Shown: piece by piece, positions 41,525 through 47,433 of the stretch | How positions within the stretch are numbered: position 1 is the stretch's first letter | Layout of the letters: each line of letters starts with the position of its first letter | IMG/VR virus record: IMGVR_UViG_3300042539_000280 | Coordinates: 62,001 to 126,000 of that record | From: a virus | Length of the DNA stretch: 64,000 nucleotides | Reading direction: 5' to 3' (one strand) | Program-made: the position numbers and the translations under genes | Notes under the pieces: generated by a model | Databases searched by the model: none | Told to the model about the DNA's origin: nothing | Seen by the model: the letters and a program-made list of their open reading frames with translations, nothing else

Positions 41525-41937
41525 TCTGCCACCTCTAGTTTATCTTTATTGACTTTCAATGTTACTTTCTTAGCAGCATTGATATCACCAACCAGTTTGG
41601 TATAGTCACGACCACCATCAATAGCAACTGGGCCGCACTCCCGATAATGATGACGATAATGAGAATAATACACATTATCACCAATCTGAATACCCTCGAA
41701 AGGTTCAGTAGCGGTGATGCCATTCGTTATCATAAACTGTTCGCCATTGTGATACAAGGCGAAGTAATTAGAACCCTGCGGGTGTGCTTCTTCTGTATAA
41801 AAGATAGCGGCAGGAAAGTTGGCCCAACCGTGCTTGCCTTTGATACAAGACTCCATAACGAATGTAGCCTTATACATATTCTCCATCTTAGCGATGCCAT
41901 CGGGTTTCAGGAAGGTACATTCATTATGGATTTTCAT
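41521..41937 (-). CDS. Hypothetical protein (138 aa)
   Basis: The start at 41937 is chosen for its AAGGAG ribosome-binding site and because a longer frame to 42174 lies opposite the well-supported upstream gene. MKIHNECTFLKPDGIAKMENMYKATFVMESCIKGKHGWANFPAAIFYTEEAHPQGSNYFALYHNGEQFMITNGI... ends KVTLKVNKDKLEVAE. Beta-rich and cysteine-poor. No family recognised. Confidence 0.6.
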   Translation of the reverse strand: MKIHNECTFLKPDGIAKMENMYKATFVMESCIKGKHGWANFPAAIFYTEEAHPQGSNYFALYHNGEQFMITNGITATEPFEGIQIGDNVYYSHYRHHYRECGPVAIDGGRDYTKLVGDINAAKKVTLKVNKDKLEVAE

Positions 41938-41947
41938 ATCTATCTCC

Positions 41948-42412
41948 TTACCACGATGCACGATAATAGACGGAGCGATTTTCGGCCCACTTAAAGTCCG
42001 GGTCACCCCACTTACCAACAGCAGGTGCCGCATTGCGGACCCATTCAAGTGCCTTAGTAAAGATGGAGATATCCTGGGCCTTCTGTTTCTCATAAGAGAA
42101 ATATTCATCACTCTCGCCAGGAAAGTAAGAGCGACCAAAGAAGAAACCTTCAACACGTTCCTCGAACATGCCATCGGCTTCTAGTGTATCGATAATCTTT
42201 TGTAGGTTTTCCTGAGTAAGCCAGATACTCTGGCAATTATCTTCACCATCTGCAAATTCATTTACAATGAACCCATGCAGATTGGCATGTTTACGCCAAT
42301 AGCCAATATCAAGAGTTTTATTGGTTACGATAAAGCCATCTTCCATGACCGGGTTGGCATCGGTCTCCGAAGAAACGGTCTTTTCGCCATAGAGATACAT
42401 ATCAAGACCCAT
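41948..42412 (-). CDS. Conserved phage protein of the MGLDMYLY family (154 aa)
   Basis: The N-terminus MGLDMYLYGEKT and the motif DIGYWRKHANLHGFIVNEFADGEDNCQSIWL mark a widespread phage protein family whose function is unknown (some members carry a misleading kinase name). Later GFFFGRSYFPGESDEYFSYEKQKAQDISIFTKALEWV. It overlaps the SWIM gene by 11 nt. Confidence 0.75.
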   Translation of the reverse strand: MGLDMYLYGEKTVSSETDANPVMEDGFIVTNKTLDIGYWRKHANLHGFIVNEFADGEDNCQSIWLTQENLQKIIDTLEADGMFEERVEGFFFGRSYFPGESDEYFSYEKQKAQDISIFTKALEWVRNAAPAVGKWGDPDFKWAENRSVYYRASW

Positions 42413-42752
42413 GTTTCACTCCATCTATATGAGAACAACGATTGCGCCATTTGTAGGCGGTGCAGGTACACGAATAACGTTTAAACGGACCTTTTGTCAC
42501 GACATACTTATCATCAACCACTCTAACATTGTCAGGTAGGCCCGAACGGTCGACCCAGGCCGCCACGATATCACGTTTATCAAGTATGCGAACCGGTGCG
42601 TCATATTCACCTGTAGTTAGAGCAAATTCATTTTCGGACAGCCATGAAAAGTGTAAGACATGGCCAATGTAAGTATGTTCTTTAGGTTCATACTTAGCAT
42701 GAAAACCCGGCCGATAGGCCGAGTTTTTATATTTGAGTTTTAAGAGGGCCAT
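42402..42752 (-). CDS. SWIM-type zinc-finger protein (116 aa)
   Basis: The start at 42752 follows AGGAG by 5 nt; a GTG two codons earlier is less likely. The C-terminal motif YSCTCTAYKWRNRCSHIDGVK is CxCx7CxH, the SWIM zinc finger found in nucleic-acid or protein-binding factors. The N-terminal part includes KLKYKNSAYRPGFHAKYEPKEHTYIGHVLHFSWL. Likely interacts with DNA or a host factor; no catalytic domain present. Confidence 0.7.
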   Translation of the reverse strand: MALLKLKYKNSAYRPGFHAKYEPKEHTYIGHVLHFSWLSENEFALTTGEYDAPVRILDKRDIVAAWVDRSGLPDNVRVVDDKYVVTKGPFKRYSCTCTAYKWRNRCSHIDGVKHGS

Positions 42753-42766
42753 AAGCACTCCTGAAA

Positions 42767-43309
42767 TTAGAGCAATTTCGAAAGGTCGAGACCGTCAATG
42801 GAGTCCCAGTCACGGTCAACGTTGAAGGACGTGCCGACTTCGCCGGAAGTACCGAACGTTTCCGTCACATCATCAAACTCCCGAACCTTCTTCTTCGGTG
42901 CAGCCTTACGCTTTGCAGCAACGGCCTTTAGCGTCTCAAGGTTCTTTGCCTTGATTGCTGCCTTATCGACAACCTTAGCAGGCGCCTTGACCTTAGCAAC
43001 TGCCTTCGGTGCAGCAATTTTAGCCTTAGCAGCAGGCTTAGCAATCTTGCTTTTCGGCGTAGCACCACGAAGATCAGCAGCATTTGCCGGCTCGGCGATC
43101 ATTGTATAAGAAACGACCTTGCGGCCATCTTTGTTAGCCTGAATAGTAAAACCATAACGGGTATTCAGGAACGAAACATACTTAGCCGCATAATCACCAG
43201 TGCCGACATGGGCATTGATAACGTCGGGCGTTACAGTAGCGCCGAGCGGGAACACGGCAAGGGCACGGATTTCAGGACGGACACCATTAGAAGCAGCAAC
43301 ACGGGGCAT
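42767..43309 (-). CDS. Histone-H1-like basic-linker protein (180 aa)
   Basis: Residues 1-75 are a compact domain (RPEIRALAVFPLGATVTPDVINAHVGTGDYAAKYVSFLNTRYGFTIQANKDGRKVVSYTM), consistent with a small winged helix. Residues about 80-145 are an A/K/P-rich linker (KIAKPAAKAKIAAPKAVAKVKAPAKVV) like bacterial histone-H1-like proteins, then an acidic C-terminus (FDDVTETFGTSGEVGTSF, SIDGLDLSKLL). Probably binds phage or host DNA. It is the first gene after promoter A with a good ribosome-binding site (AAAGGAG), so it is probably made early. Confidence 0.65.
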   Translation of the reverse strand: MPRVAASNGVRPEIRALAVFPLGATVTPDVINAHVGTGDYAAKYVSFLNTRYGFTIQANKDGRKVVSYTMIAEPANAADLRGATPKSKIAKPAAKAKIAAPKAVAKVKAPAKVVDKAAIKAKNLETLKAVAAKRKAAPKKKVREFDDVTETFGTSGEVGTSFNVDRDWDSIDGLDLSKLL

Positions 43310-43340
43310 ATTTAACTCCTTTTCTCATTTCAATACGGAT

Positions 43341-43368
43341 ATTATAGCACATAGGACGGATTAGTCAA
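43341..43368 (-). promoter_or_regulatory. Promoter A (repeated cassette)
   Basis: TTGACT (43363-43368), 16 nt, TATAAT (43341-43346) preceded by TGC, about 31 nt before the histone-like gene. Its core CCGTCC..TGTGCTATAAT is shared with promoters B, C and D. It sits right after a terminator. Confidence 0.85.
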
Positions 43369-43375
43369 GCGAAAA

Positions 43376-43432
43376 GGTATGTCAACGCCTGCGACATATT
43401 GTCGCACCCTGAATGTAGACGGTTGACATACC
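43376..43432 (-). terminator. Terminator A (nested hairpin, repeated cassette)
   Basis: Outer arms GGTATGTCAAC/GTTGACATACC (43422-43432 and 43376-43386) enclose an inner hairpin GCGACA/TGTCGC (43390-43406). On the minus strand the outer stem is followed by TTTTC. It begins 6 nt after the 74-aa gene stop. Confidence 0.7.
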
Positions 43433-43438
43433 CTGTTG

Positions 43439-43663
43439 TCATTCACCACCCTCTAGTCTGTTTACATACATCATACGGGACGCACCGCCCGCATAATCAA
43501 AATCCAAGGACTCGATTATGCCGTTGACCATGTCACGGTCAACCTTGAGACGGGAACGCTCATTAACATATTCTACCACATCGCCAACATAGTAGGCACC
43601 TGCCTCTATAGCATCACCTACCAATTCAACAATATCGGTATAGGCATCAGACATACGGGACAT
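43439..43663 (-). CDS. Hypothetical protein (74 aa)
   Basis: 74 residues starting MSRMSDAYTDIVELVGDAIEAGAYYVGDVVEYVNERSRLKVDRDMVNGIIESLDFDYAGGASRMMYVNRLEGGE. The amphipathic pattern suggests helices followed by a short basic winged segment (ERSRLKVDRDMVNGII). Alternative start at codon 4. No family recognised. Terminator A follows. Confidence 0.55.
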   Translation of the reverse strand: MSRMSDAYTDIVELVGDAIEAGAYYVGDVVEYVNERSRLKVDRDMVNGIIESLDFDYAGGASRMMYVNRLEGGE

Positions 43664-43664
43664 A

Positions 43665-44381
43665 TTAGAACCTCCAGAAAGAGTTGATCATATTGGTAAC
43701 ATAAACGTCGAGAATTTCCCAAACGTTTTTATTCGACTCAAGGTCCTCTTTCATCTTGCGAACCTTGGCCATCATGCTCATACCATGGGCAGGATAAGCA
43801 ACGACCTTGACAGTCTTATCCCAGCAGGCACGGCAGTCGCCGCATTTACCATCACGCTCATATGCACCACACATAAACGCATCCGTCGGTTCATCGGCAA
43901 ACGAAACAACGGTCGAACCATGTTCCTCTGTAAATTCACCGACAATAGACGGAGACGAATAACGCACCGCAGCATTGGGCAGAGTTTTCATACGGTCAAG
44001 AACCGCACGGATCTTCGGGATAGTATAAGACTTGGTCGGCAGCCAATGCTGCACATGCGGAGTCTTTTGCATCACCAGAAAGATTTTAAAAGCAAGAGCG
44101 GGATGATAAACGTCTCCCGAGTCGAACCAACGGAAAAACTTTTGCTTTGCAAGAGCCAGCACCATATCATCGACCCATTCGGCACGTTTCCAATCTTCAC
44201 GATTTTCTTCACGGACACGTTTTGAGTTTTTGAAACTGTAAGTGCCACCTTTAGCATAGCATCCGGCACAAACGGGCAACGGCTGCTTAGTAAACGGGTC
44301 AATCGATCCAGGGCAGGTCGAACCGGCCTGGAGAGACCACGATTTAGCGGGCATTTTCGACGCCTTGGAGAGATTAATCAT
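43665..44381 (-). CDS. Cysteine-rich phage protein, GP88-like (238 aa)
   Basis: The start at 44381 is chosen: AAGGA lies 7 nt upstream, and promoter B's likely transcription start (about 44408) rules out an earlier ATG at 44426. Motifs are STCPGSIDPFTKQPLPVCAGCYAKGG, WFDSGDVYHPALAFKIFLVMQKTPHVQHWLPTKSY, NAAVRYSSPSI and KCGDCRACW. I recognise this as resembling the phage gene-product-88 family, function unknown. The clustered cysteines (CPG..CAGC and CGDC..C) could bind an iron-sulfur cluster or zinc. Confidence 0.65.
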   Translation of the reverse strand: MINLSKASKMPAKSWSLQAGSTCPGSIDPFTKQPLPVCAGCYAKGGTYSFKNSKRVREENREDWKRAEWVDDMVLALAKQKFFRWFDSGDVYHPALAFKIFLVMQKTPHVQHWLPTKSYTIPKIRAVLDRMKTLPNAAVRYSSPSIVGEFTEEHGSTVVSFADEPTDAFMCGAYERDGKCGDCRACWDKTVKVVAYPAHGMSMMAKVRKMKEDLESNKNVWEILDVYVTNMINSFWRF

Positions 44382-44414
44382 TTTTGTTCCTTTTTCAATT
44401 TTCATCATACGGTA

Positions 44415-44443
44415 ATAATAGCACAAAGGAACGGTAAAGGCAA
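44415..44443 (-). promoter_or_regulatory. Promoter B (repeated cassette)
   Basis: TTGCCT (44438-44443), 17 nt, TATTAT (44415-44420), extended -10 TGC. Shares CCGTTCC..TGTGCTAT with the other cassettes and drives the GP88-like gene. Confidence 0.8.
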
Positions 44444-44462
44444 CAGAAAAGGTATGTAAACA

Positions 44463-44483
44463 GGTGCGACATGATGACGCACC
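44463..44483 (-). terminator. Hairpin B (repeated cassette)
   Basis: GGTGCG/CGCACC arms with an internal CA/TG pair. It lies just after the stop of the 38-aa gene. A segment of about 32 nt including it is identical to hairpin C. The T-run (TTTT) comes 11 nt beyond the stem, so termination may be weak. Confidence 0.55.
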
Positions 44484-44489
44484 CTTAGT

Positions 44490-44606
44490 CTATAGTTTTG
44501 GTAGTCTTTTGCGATTGTAGACAGATTTCTTGTCTACATACACCTTCGGTCTACATACAGGAGTCCGGAGTGCCTTGGCCACCGGATTTATGGTTTTGCG
44601 TTTCAA
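44490..44606 (-). CDS. Tiny basic protein with TTG start (38 aa)
   Basis: A TTG at 44604-44606, 9 nt after a perfect GGAGG, opens KRKTINPVAKALRTPVCRPKVYVDKKSVYNRKRLPKL. The NPVAKALRTP...K.YxRK wording recurs in tiny basic phage proteins. The TTG overlaps the preceding stop (TTGA). Its final codons lie in the DNA element repeated at 46950. Possible nucleic-acid or ribosome binder. Confidence 0.6.
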   Translation of the reverse strand: MKRKTINPVAKALRTPVCRPKVYVDKKSVYNRKRLPKL

Positions 44607-44767
44607 TTTAGATAAACCTCCTCTATTTCAAAGTCATCAGAAGAAATTCCTTCATCGATTTCAAATTCTTCTAACATCATATCAATACAGGCCTGTGCCT
44701 GTTCTATTGTCTTAAAGACTCCACACATATCTGGTTCGAGAGAAAAATAAAGATTATAAACTTTCAT
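44603..44767 (-). CDS. Small acidic protein of the micro-gene operon (54 aa)
   Basis: MKVYNLYFSLEPDMCGVFKTIEQAQACIDMMLEEFEIDE... ending SSDDFEIEEVYLN. It is paralogous to the 59-aa product next door: both have an N-terminal strand, a G(V/I)F/Y-turn, an A-rich helix ending MLxEEFE, and a final strand DFxIxExY. This fold pattern resembles the common small phage DUF7336-type proteins. Function unknown. Confidence 0.7.
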   Translation of the reverse strand: MKVYNLYFSLEPDMCGVFKTIEQAQACIDMMLEEFEIDEGISSDDFEIEEVYLN

Positions 44768-44943
44768 TCTACATAATCCTCCACAATACTAAAGTCCTCA
44801 GGTGAATACATTGCTTCACCTTCAAATTCTTCGGCCAGCATTTCATTGAGATATGCTTCTGCCTTTTCATAGTTTGAATAGATGCCACGAATAACTTTAC
44901 CATCAATCAGGTCATCATACCAAAGAATAAAGATGTTATTCAT
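44764..44943 (-). CDS. Small acidic protein of the micro-gene operon (59 aa)
   Basis: MNNIFILWYDDLIDGKVIRGIYSNYEKAEAYLNEMLAEEFEGEAMYSPEDFSIVEDYVE. Paralogue of the 54-aa neighbour (IRGIYSNYEKAEAYLNEML versus CGVFKTIEQAQACIDMML). ATGA overlap with it, TAATG overlap with the next gene upstream. Likely beta-alpha-beta; no catalytic residues obvious. Confidence 0.7.
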   Translation of the reverse strand: MNNIFILWYDDLIDGKVIRGIYSNYEKAEAYLNEMLAEEFEGEAMYSPEDFSIVEDYVE

Positions 44944-45095
44944 TATCTTGCCTCCACAGTATTACCTTGATAAAAGGCATCATTCTTATAGTGTTCGATA
45001 TAACGTTTTACTGCTACACGAGAGATACCACGAAAGGTAAGAAAGGTGCCCGCACTAAAGTAAACGGTCAGATTGAACGTATTAACATTAGCCAT
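44943..45095 (-). CDS. Small basic protein (50 aa)
   Basis: MANVNTFNLTVYFSAGTFLTFRGISRVAVKRYIEHYKNDAFYQGNTVEAR with an excellent AAGGAG 8 nt upstream. The last codon and stop overlap the next ATG (TAATG). Strand-turn-strand-helix pattern. No known family. Confidence 0.6.
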   Translation of the reverse strand: MANVNTFNLTVYFSAGTFLTFRGISRVAVKRYIEHYKNDAFYQGNTVEAR

Positions 45096-45213
45096 TATAT
45101 TTACTCCTTAGAGAAAGGTAAACACCAAGAACGCCGATTGTATATACGATAACCATCCACTCCGGCACGAAAGCATAAAGCGGATAGCCGTCAAAGCGGA
45201 TGGATATTGTCAT
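45088..45213 (-). CDS. Small membrane protein (41 aa)
   Basis: MTISIRFDGYPLYAFVPEWMVIVYTIGVLGVYLSLRSKYNG contains one hydrophobic segment (WMVIVYTIGVLGVYLSL) bounded by basic residues, so it probably spans the inner membrane once. It overlaps the downstream gene by 8 nt; the ribosome-binding site of that gene lies within it. Function unknown. Confidence 0.55.
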   Translation of the reverse strand: MTISIRFDGYPLYAFVPEWMVIVYTIGVLGVYLSLRSKYNG

Positions 45214-45215
45214 TA

Positions 45216-45398
45216 TTACGGTCCTTGCCATTCAGCGGCCGGAGCATCTAACTCACGAGCCTCGATACGATAAAACGGTACATCAACAGAACGATCCCAG
45301 TCCTCAAATGCAGCACGAGCCGCATCCTCAGAACCATACACACCAATCAACCAGTCAGAGTCCGAGAACGGCTCGGCTACCAAAGCATATACTCGCAT
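45216..45398 (-). CDS. Small DUF7336-like protein (60 aa)
   Basis: MRVYALVAEPFSDSDWLIGVYGSEDAARAAFEDWDRSVDVPFYRIEARELDAPAAEWQGP. The strand-GVY-turn-helix (SEDAARAAFEDW)-strand (FYRIEARELD) order is the same as in the other operon members. AGGA 8 nt upstream. GC-richer codons than its neighbours hint at a separate origin. Confidence 0.65.
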   Translation of the reverse strand: MRVYALVAEPFSDSDWLIGVYGSEDAARAAFEDWDRSVDVPFYRIEARELDAPAAEWQGP

Positions 45399-45503
45399 TT
45401 AGTTCGTCCTATCAATAACAATCCACAGCAAAGTGCCGATAAAGGAAAACGTAGCAACCATACCGAGTGCCACATATTGCATGATTTTATTTTCGTCCAT
45501 CAT
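45399..45503 (-). CDS. Small membrane protein (34 aa)
   Basis: MMDENKIMQYVALGMVATFSFIGTLLWIVIDRTN, one transmembrane helix with a short acidic N-terminus and basic end. The ATG forms ATGA with the preceding stop; GGAG 8 nt upstream. Function unknown. Confidence 0.55.
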   Translation of the reverse strand: MMDENKIMQYVALGMVATFSFIGTLLWIVIDRTN

Positions 45504-45652
45504 CTAACAATCTCCTTCTCCATAATGTATAACCAGTTACCATCATCGGTTTGTTTACCAAACCGCATGATTGAATATCCGATATTAGATAATTCGACCA
45601 GTCGTTTGGCGACGAAACGAAAAGAACCAGACAGGATTATTTGGTGTGTCAT
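45500..45652 (-). CDS. Small basic protein (50 aa)
   Basis: The start at 45652 (GGAGG 10 nt upstream, ATGA overlap with the preceding gene) is preferred over 45706. MTHQIILSGSFRFVAKRLVELSNIGYSIMRFGKQTDDGNWLYIMEKEIVR: strand-helix-strand-strand, similar in order to the other operon members but basic. No known family. Confidence 0.6.
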   Translation of the reverse strand: MTHQIILSGSFRFVAKRLVELSNIGYSIMRFGKQTDDGNWLYIMEKEIVR

Positions 45653-45804
45653 ATGAAAATATCCTCCAATTCGTCCATGTCGTTTATAGTACCAGGAACA
45701 ATCCAATATGAGATATCAGCATCAAGTAACAGATTGCCAAGGTACTGTGTGAAACAATACTCACGAGTGCCACGTTCATCGTAGATAGAATAAAACACCG
45801 TCAT
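45649..45804 (-). CDS. Small protein with SYWIVPGT motif (51 aa)
   Basis: MTVFYSIYDERGTREYCFTQYLGNLLLDADISYWIVPGTINDMDELEDIFI. The ISYWIVPGTIN segment is shared with the 52-aa product at 46340-46498 (ESYWIVPGTLN), a clear duplication. Strong GGAG. Function unknown. Confidence 0.65.
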   Translation of the reverse strand: MTVFYSIYDERGTREYCFTQYLGNLLLDADISYWIVPGTINDMDELEDIFI

Positions 45805-45814
45805 ATTAGTTCTC

Positions 45815-46033
45815 CTATTCAGCCATCACGGCCTTGAGCAAATCTTCATTCATAACAGTAGCAGCAATAAGGCGCAAGGTCTTTAACTTGCGGGTTGCTA
45901 TTGTTACAAGTTCGGGATCACTCAGGCAATCCCGCTTCATTCCCATTTCAGATAATGTGACGGCGAGTTCTTCCATGGGCAATTCCATGTTCTCACGATA
46001 TTCTTGAGTATCAAGATTGACAATCGTAGTCAT
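45815..46033 (-). CDS. Small protein (72 aa)
   Basis: The start at 46033 has GGAG 7 nt upstream; the longer frame to 46087 would begin with a leucine run that belongs to the overlapping membrane-peptide gene's DNA. MTTIVNLDTQEYRENMELPMEELAVTLSEMGMKRDCLSDPELVTIATRKLKTLRLIAATVMNEDLLKAVMAE is helical. No known motif. Confidence 0.6.
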   Translation of the reverse strand: MTTIVNLDTQEYRENMELPMEELAVTLSEMGMKRDCLSDPELVTIATRKLKTLRLIAATVMNEDLLKAVMAE

Positions 46034-46034
46034 A

Positions 46035-46118
46035 TCAATTCTCCATGCTAGTAAGAGCAATAAGAGCAAACGCAACCGGCGGAACAAACACTACCATAAA
46101 GAGAACGATATCAGTCAT
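46035..46118 (-). CDS. Membrane micropeptide (27 aa)
   Basis: MTDIVLFMVVFVPPVAFALIALTSMEN: one hydrophobic helix with a central PP. GGGAG 6 nt upstream, and the stop lies 1 nt before the next gene's ATG. Too short for a confident claim, but placement between two well-spaced genes with its own ribosome-binding site supports it. Confidence 0.5.
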   Translation of the reverse strand: MTDIVLFMVVFVPPVAFALIALTSMEN

Positions 46119-46121
46119 TAA

Positions 46122-46337
46122 TTACTCCCAAGGTTTGGCTTCACCAAGATAACAACGTGCCTGTCTAGTACCTTCAGGATTAACTAGATTAAGAAACGTG
46201 TTACCCCATTCACCGATACGGGTTGACTCGGTGATATGAATAATAGTCCAAATTTGACGGCCGGTGCCAATTTTAATCTTGTCACCGATTACAGGATCCC
46301 ATCGTTTTTCATCTTTAAAGCGATTTGACCTTTTCAT
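46122..46337 (-). CDS. Small SH3-like basic protein (71 aa)
   Basis: MKRSNRFKDEKRWDPVIGDKIKIGTGRQIWTIIHITESTRIGEWGNTFLNLVNPEGTRQARCYLGEAKPWE. The short beta strands around GDKIKIGTGRQIWTIIHI and TFLNLVN suggest a small barrel such as SH3 or KOW-like, possibly RNA-binding. GGAGG precedes the ATG. Confidence 0.6.
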   Translation of the reverse strand: MKRSNRFKDEKRWDPVIGDKIKIGTGRQIWTIIHITESTRIGEWGNTFLNLVNPEGTRQARCYLGEAKPWE

Positions 46338-46339
46338 TA

Positions 46340-46498
46340 TTAATCCTCCAGATTAAGAGTGCCGGGAACGATCCAATAGGACTCGGACGGATATTTGCCG
46401 CTATTGTGATTAGCACAATAGTAAGCAACCATCCAATCGTTATCAAAACCATCGGGTTCGAATACCGAAAGAGCATAGATATGACGCATAAAATACAT
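46340..46498 (-). CDS. Small protein with SYWIVPGT motif (52 aa)
   Basis: MYFMRHIYALSVFEPDGFDNDWMVAYYCANHNSGKYPSESYWIVPGTLNLED. It shares the SYWIVPGT motif with the gene at 45649-45804 and the strand pattern of the family. TAATG overlap with the upstream gene. Function unknown. Confidence 0.65.
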   Translation of the reverse strand: MYFMRHIYALSVFEPDGFDNDWMVAYYCANHNSGKYPSESYWIVPGTLNLED

Positions 46499-46677
46499 TA
46501 TATTTCCTCTCCACATTGGCCGAATTGATATATTTCGTCCAGTTCAACCTTACGGATATAAACGTCACTGTCTTTCAGAGACAATACATAATCACGAGCC
46601 TTCACATAACTGGAGAATATGCCCATTAATTGCTCGCCCTCATAAGCGATTGACCATATTACAGCGAAAACTTCCAT
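46498..46677 (-). CDS. Small DUF7336-like protein (59 aa)
   Basis: MEVFAVIWSIAYEGEQLMGIFSSYVKARDYVLSLKDSDVYIRKVELDEIYQFGQCGEEI. MGIFSSYVKARDYV then DVYIRKVELDE matches the strand-GxF-turn-helix-strand order of the operon family. Function unknown. Confidence 0.65.
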   Translation of the reverse strand: MEVFAVIWSIAYEGEQLMGIFSSYVKARDYVLSLKDSDVYIRKVELDEIYQFGQCGEEI

Positions 46678-46681
46678 GATA

Positions 46682-46846
46682 TTAACCTTTCGTTAGTTTA
46701 ACCTTAGAAACAGTATAACCCTTCTTCGGGCGTTTCACAGGTTTGGCCACTTTAATTGTACCGCCATTCTCAAAATAGTTAGTGAGGGCGTTAAGAGTGC
46801 CAAGGTCCAGGTTAAAGGACTTTTTAACGAAACGGGCGTTAGACAT
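46682..46846 (-). CDS. Small basic protein, first gene of the micro-gene operon (54 aa)
   Basis: MSNARFVKKSFNLDLGTLNALTNYFENGGTIKVAKPVKRPKKGYTVSKVKLTKG. An AAAGGA ribosome-binding site 9 nt upstream. About 35 nt downstream of promoter C, so it is the first product of the operon. N-terminal helix then a basic tail; possible nucleic-acid binding. Confidence 0.6.
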   Translation of the reverse strand: MSNARFVKKSFNLDLGTLNALTNYFENGGTIKVAKPVKRPKKGYTVSKVKLTKG

Positions 46847-46878
46847 GATATTTTCCTTTCAATCTCGATTGTTGACGT

Positions 46879-46907
46879 ATCCTAGCACAACGGAACGGCA
46901 TTGTCAA
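46879..46907 (-). promoter_or_regulatory. Promoter C, driving the 15-gene operon
   Basis: TTGACA (46902-46907), 17 nt, TAGGAT (46879-46884) with TGC before it. Core CCGTTCC..TGTGCTA shared with A, B and D. The -10 is the weakest of the four. Confidence 0.7.
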
Positions 46908-46926
46908 TGTAAACTGGCACGGAACT

Positions 46927-46947
46927 GGTGCGACATGATGACGCACC
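46927..46947 (-). terminator. Hairpin C (repeated cassette)
   Basis: Same GGTGCG/CGCACC hairpin as B with identical flanks (CTATAGACTAAG on the minus strand). No T-run follows, so it may be a degenerate terminator or a different signal. It follows the GIY-YIG gene. Confidence 0.45.
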
Positions 46948-46979
46948 CTTAGTCTATAGAGTCGGTAGAGTGTTGTCAT

Positions 46980-47300
46980 TCACCGAACGTCTGTATTGAG
47001 GGCGGGAGAGAGGTCACGGATCAATTCCCGCTCACGGAGGTGAGCCTCGGCCTTGCCTCGAACCACCTCATAATAGCAGACCTCGAACGCCTCCGGACCG
47101 TATTTCCGTATCGCCTTGCATAAGGCCCAGTCCCTGCCTTCGGTAAGGGCTCGGCGGACATGCTTTTGCCAGCGACGGATAACAGACTTGGACACGGCTG
47201 ATTTGTCTACATACGTCACACCGATATACTCTAAACCATTGACGGATAAAGAATATATGACATGCTTACGGTCGGAACGTGATTTGCGCTTTTTGATCAT
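46980..47300 (-). CDS. GIY-YIG-type nuclease-like protein (106 aa)
   Basis: KHVIYSLSVNGLEYIGVTYVDKSA contains the IYS..YIG pair of strands. KHVRRALTEGRDWALCKAIRKYGPEAFEVCYYEV and ERELIRDLSPALN complete the small GIY-YIG domain with a late Glu. It may be a stand-alone homing-type or structure-specific nuclease. The ATG lies 6 nt after the -10 of promoter D, giving no room for a ribosome-binding site (leaderless). Confidence 0.75.
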   Translation of the reverse strand: MIKKRKSRSDRKHVIYSLSVNGLEYIGVTYVDKSAVSKSVIRRWQKHVRRALTEGRDWALCKAIRKYGPEAFEVCYYEVVRGKAEAHLRERELIRDLSPALNTDVR

Positions 47301-47305
47301 GCTGC

Positions 47306-47333
47306 ATTATAGCACAAGGAACGGAATAGGCAA
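47306..47333 (-). promoter_or_regulatory. Promoter D (repeated cassette), leaderless start
   Basis: TTGCCT (47328-47333), 16 nt, TATAAT (47306-47311), extended -10 TGC. The GIY-YIG ATG begins at 47300, at the expected transcription start, so its mRNA should be leaderless. Confidence 0.8.
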
Positions 47334-47340
47334 TAAAAAA

Positions 47341-47396
47341 GGTATGTAAACGACTGCGACAGGATGTCGCACCCTGACCTTGGCCGTTTACATACC
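47341..47396 (-). terminator. Terminator D (nested hairpin, repeated cassette)
   Basis: Outer arms GGTATGTAAAC/GTTTACATACC (47386-47396 and 47341-47351) enclose inner TGCGACA/TGTCGCA. On the minus strand the outer stem is followed by TTTTTT. It is the best-formed of the four elements, about 38 nt after the 65-aa gene stop. Confidence 0.8.
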
Positions 47397-47433
47397 TATA
47401 AATCTACCGGAATAGTAGAGTGTTTACAATAGA

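Noticed and set aside
43665-44426. Longer start for the GP88-like gene
   Set aside because: The ATG at 44426 is upstream of the inferred transcription start of promoter B.
46839-46982. Small frame after the GIY-YIG stop (MTTLYRLYRLRVRHH...)
   Set aside because: It crosses hairpin C and promoter C with no ribosome-binding site; not believed to be coding.
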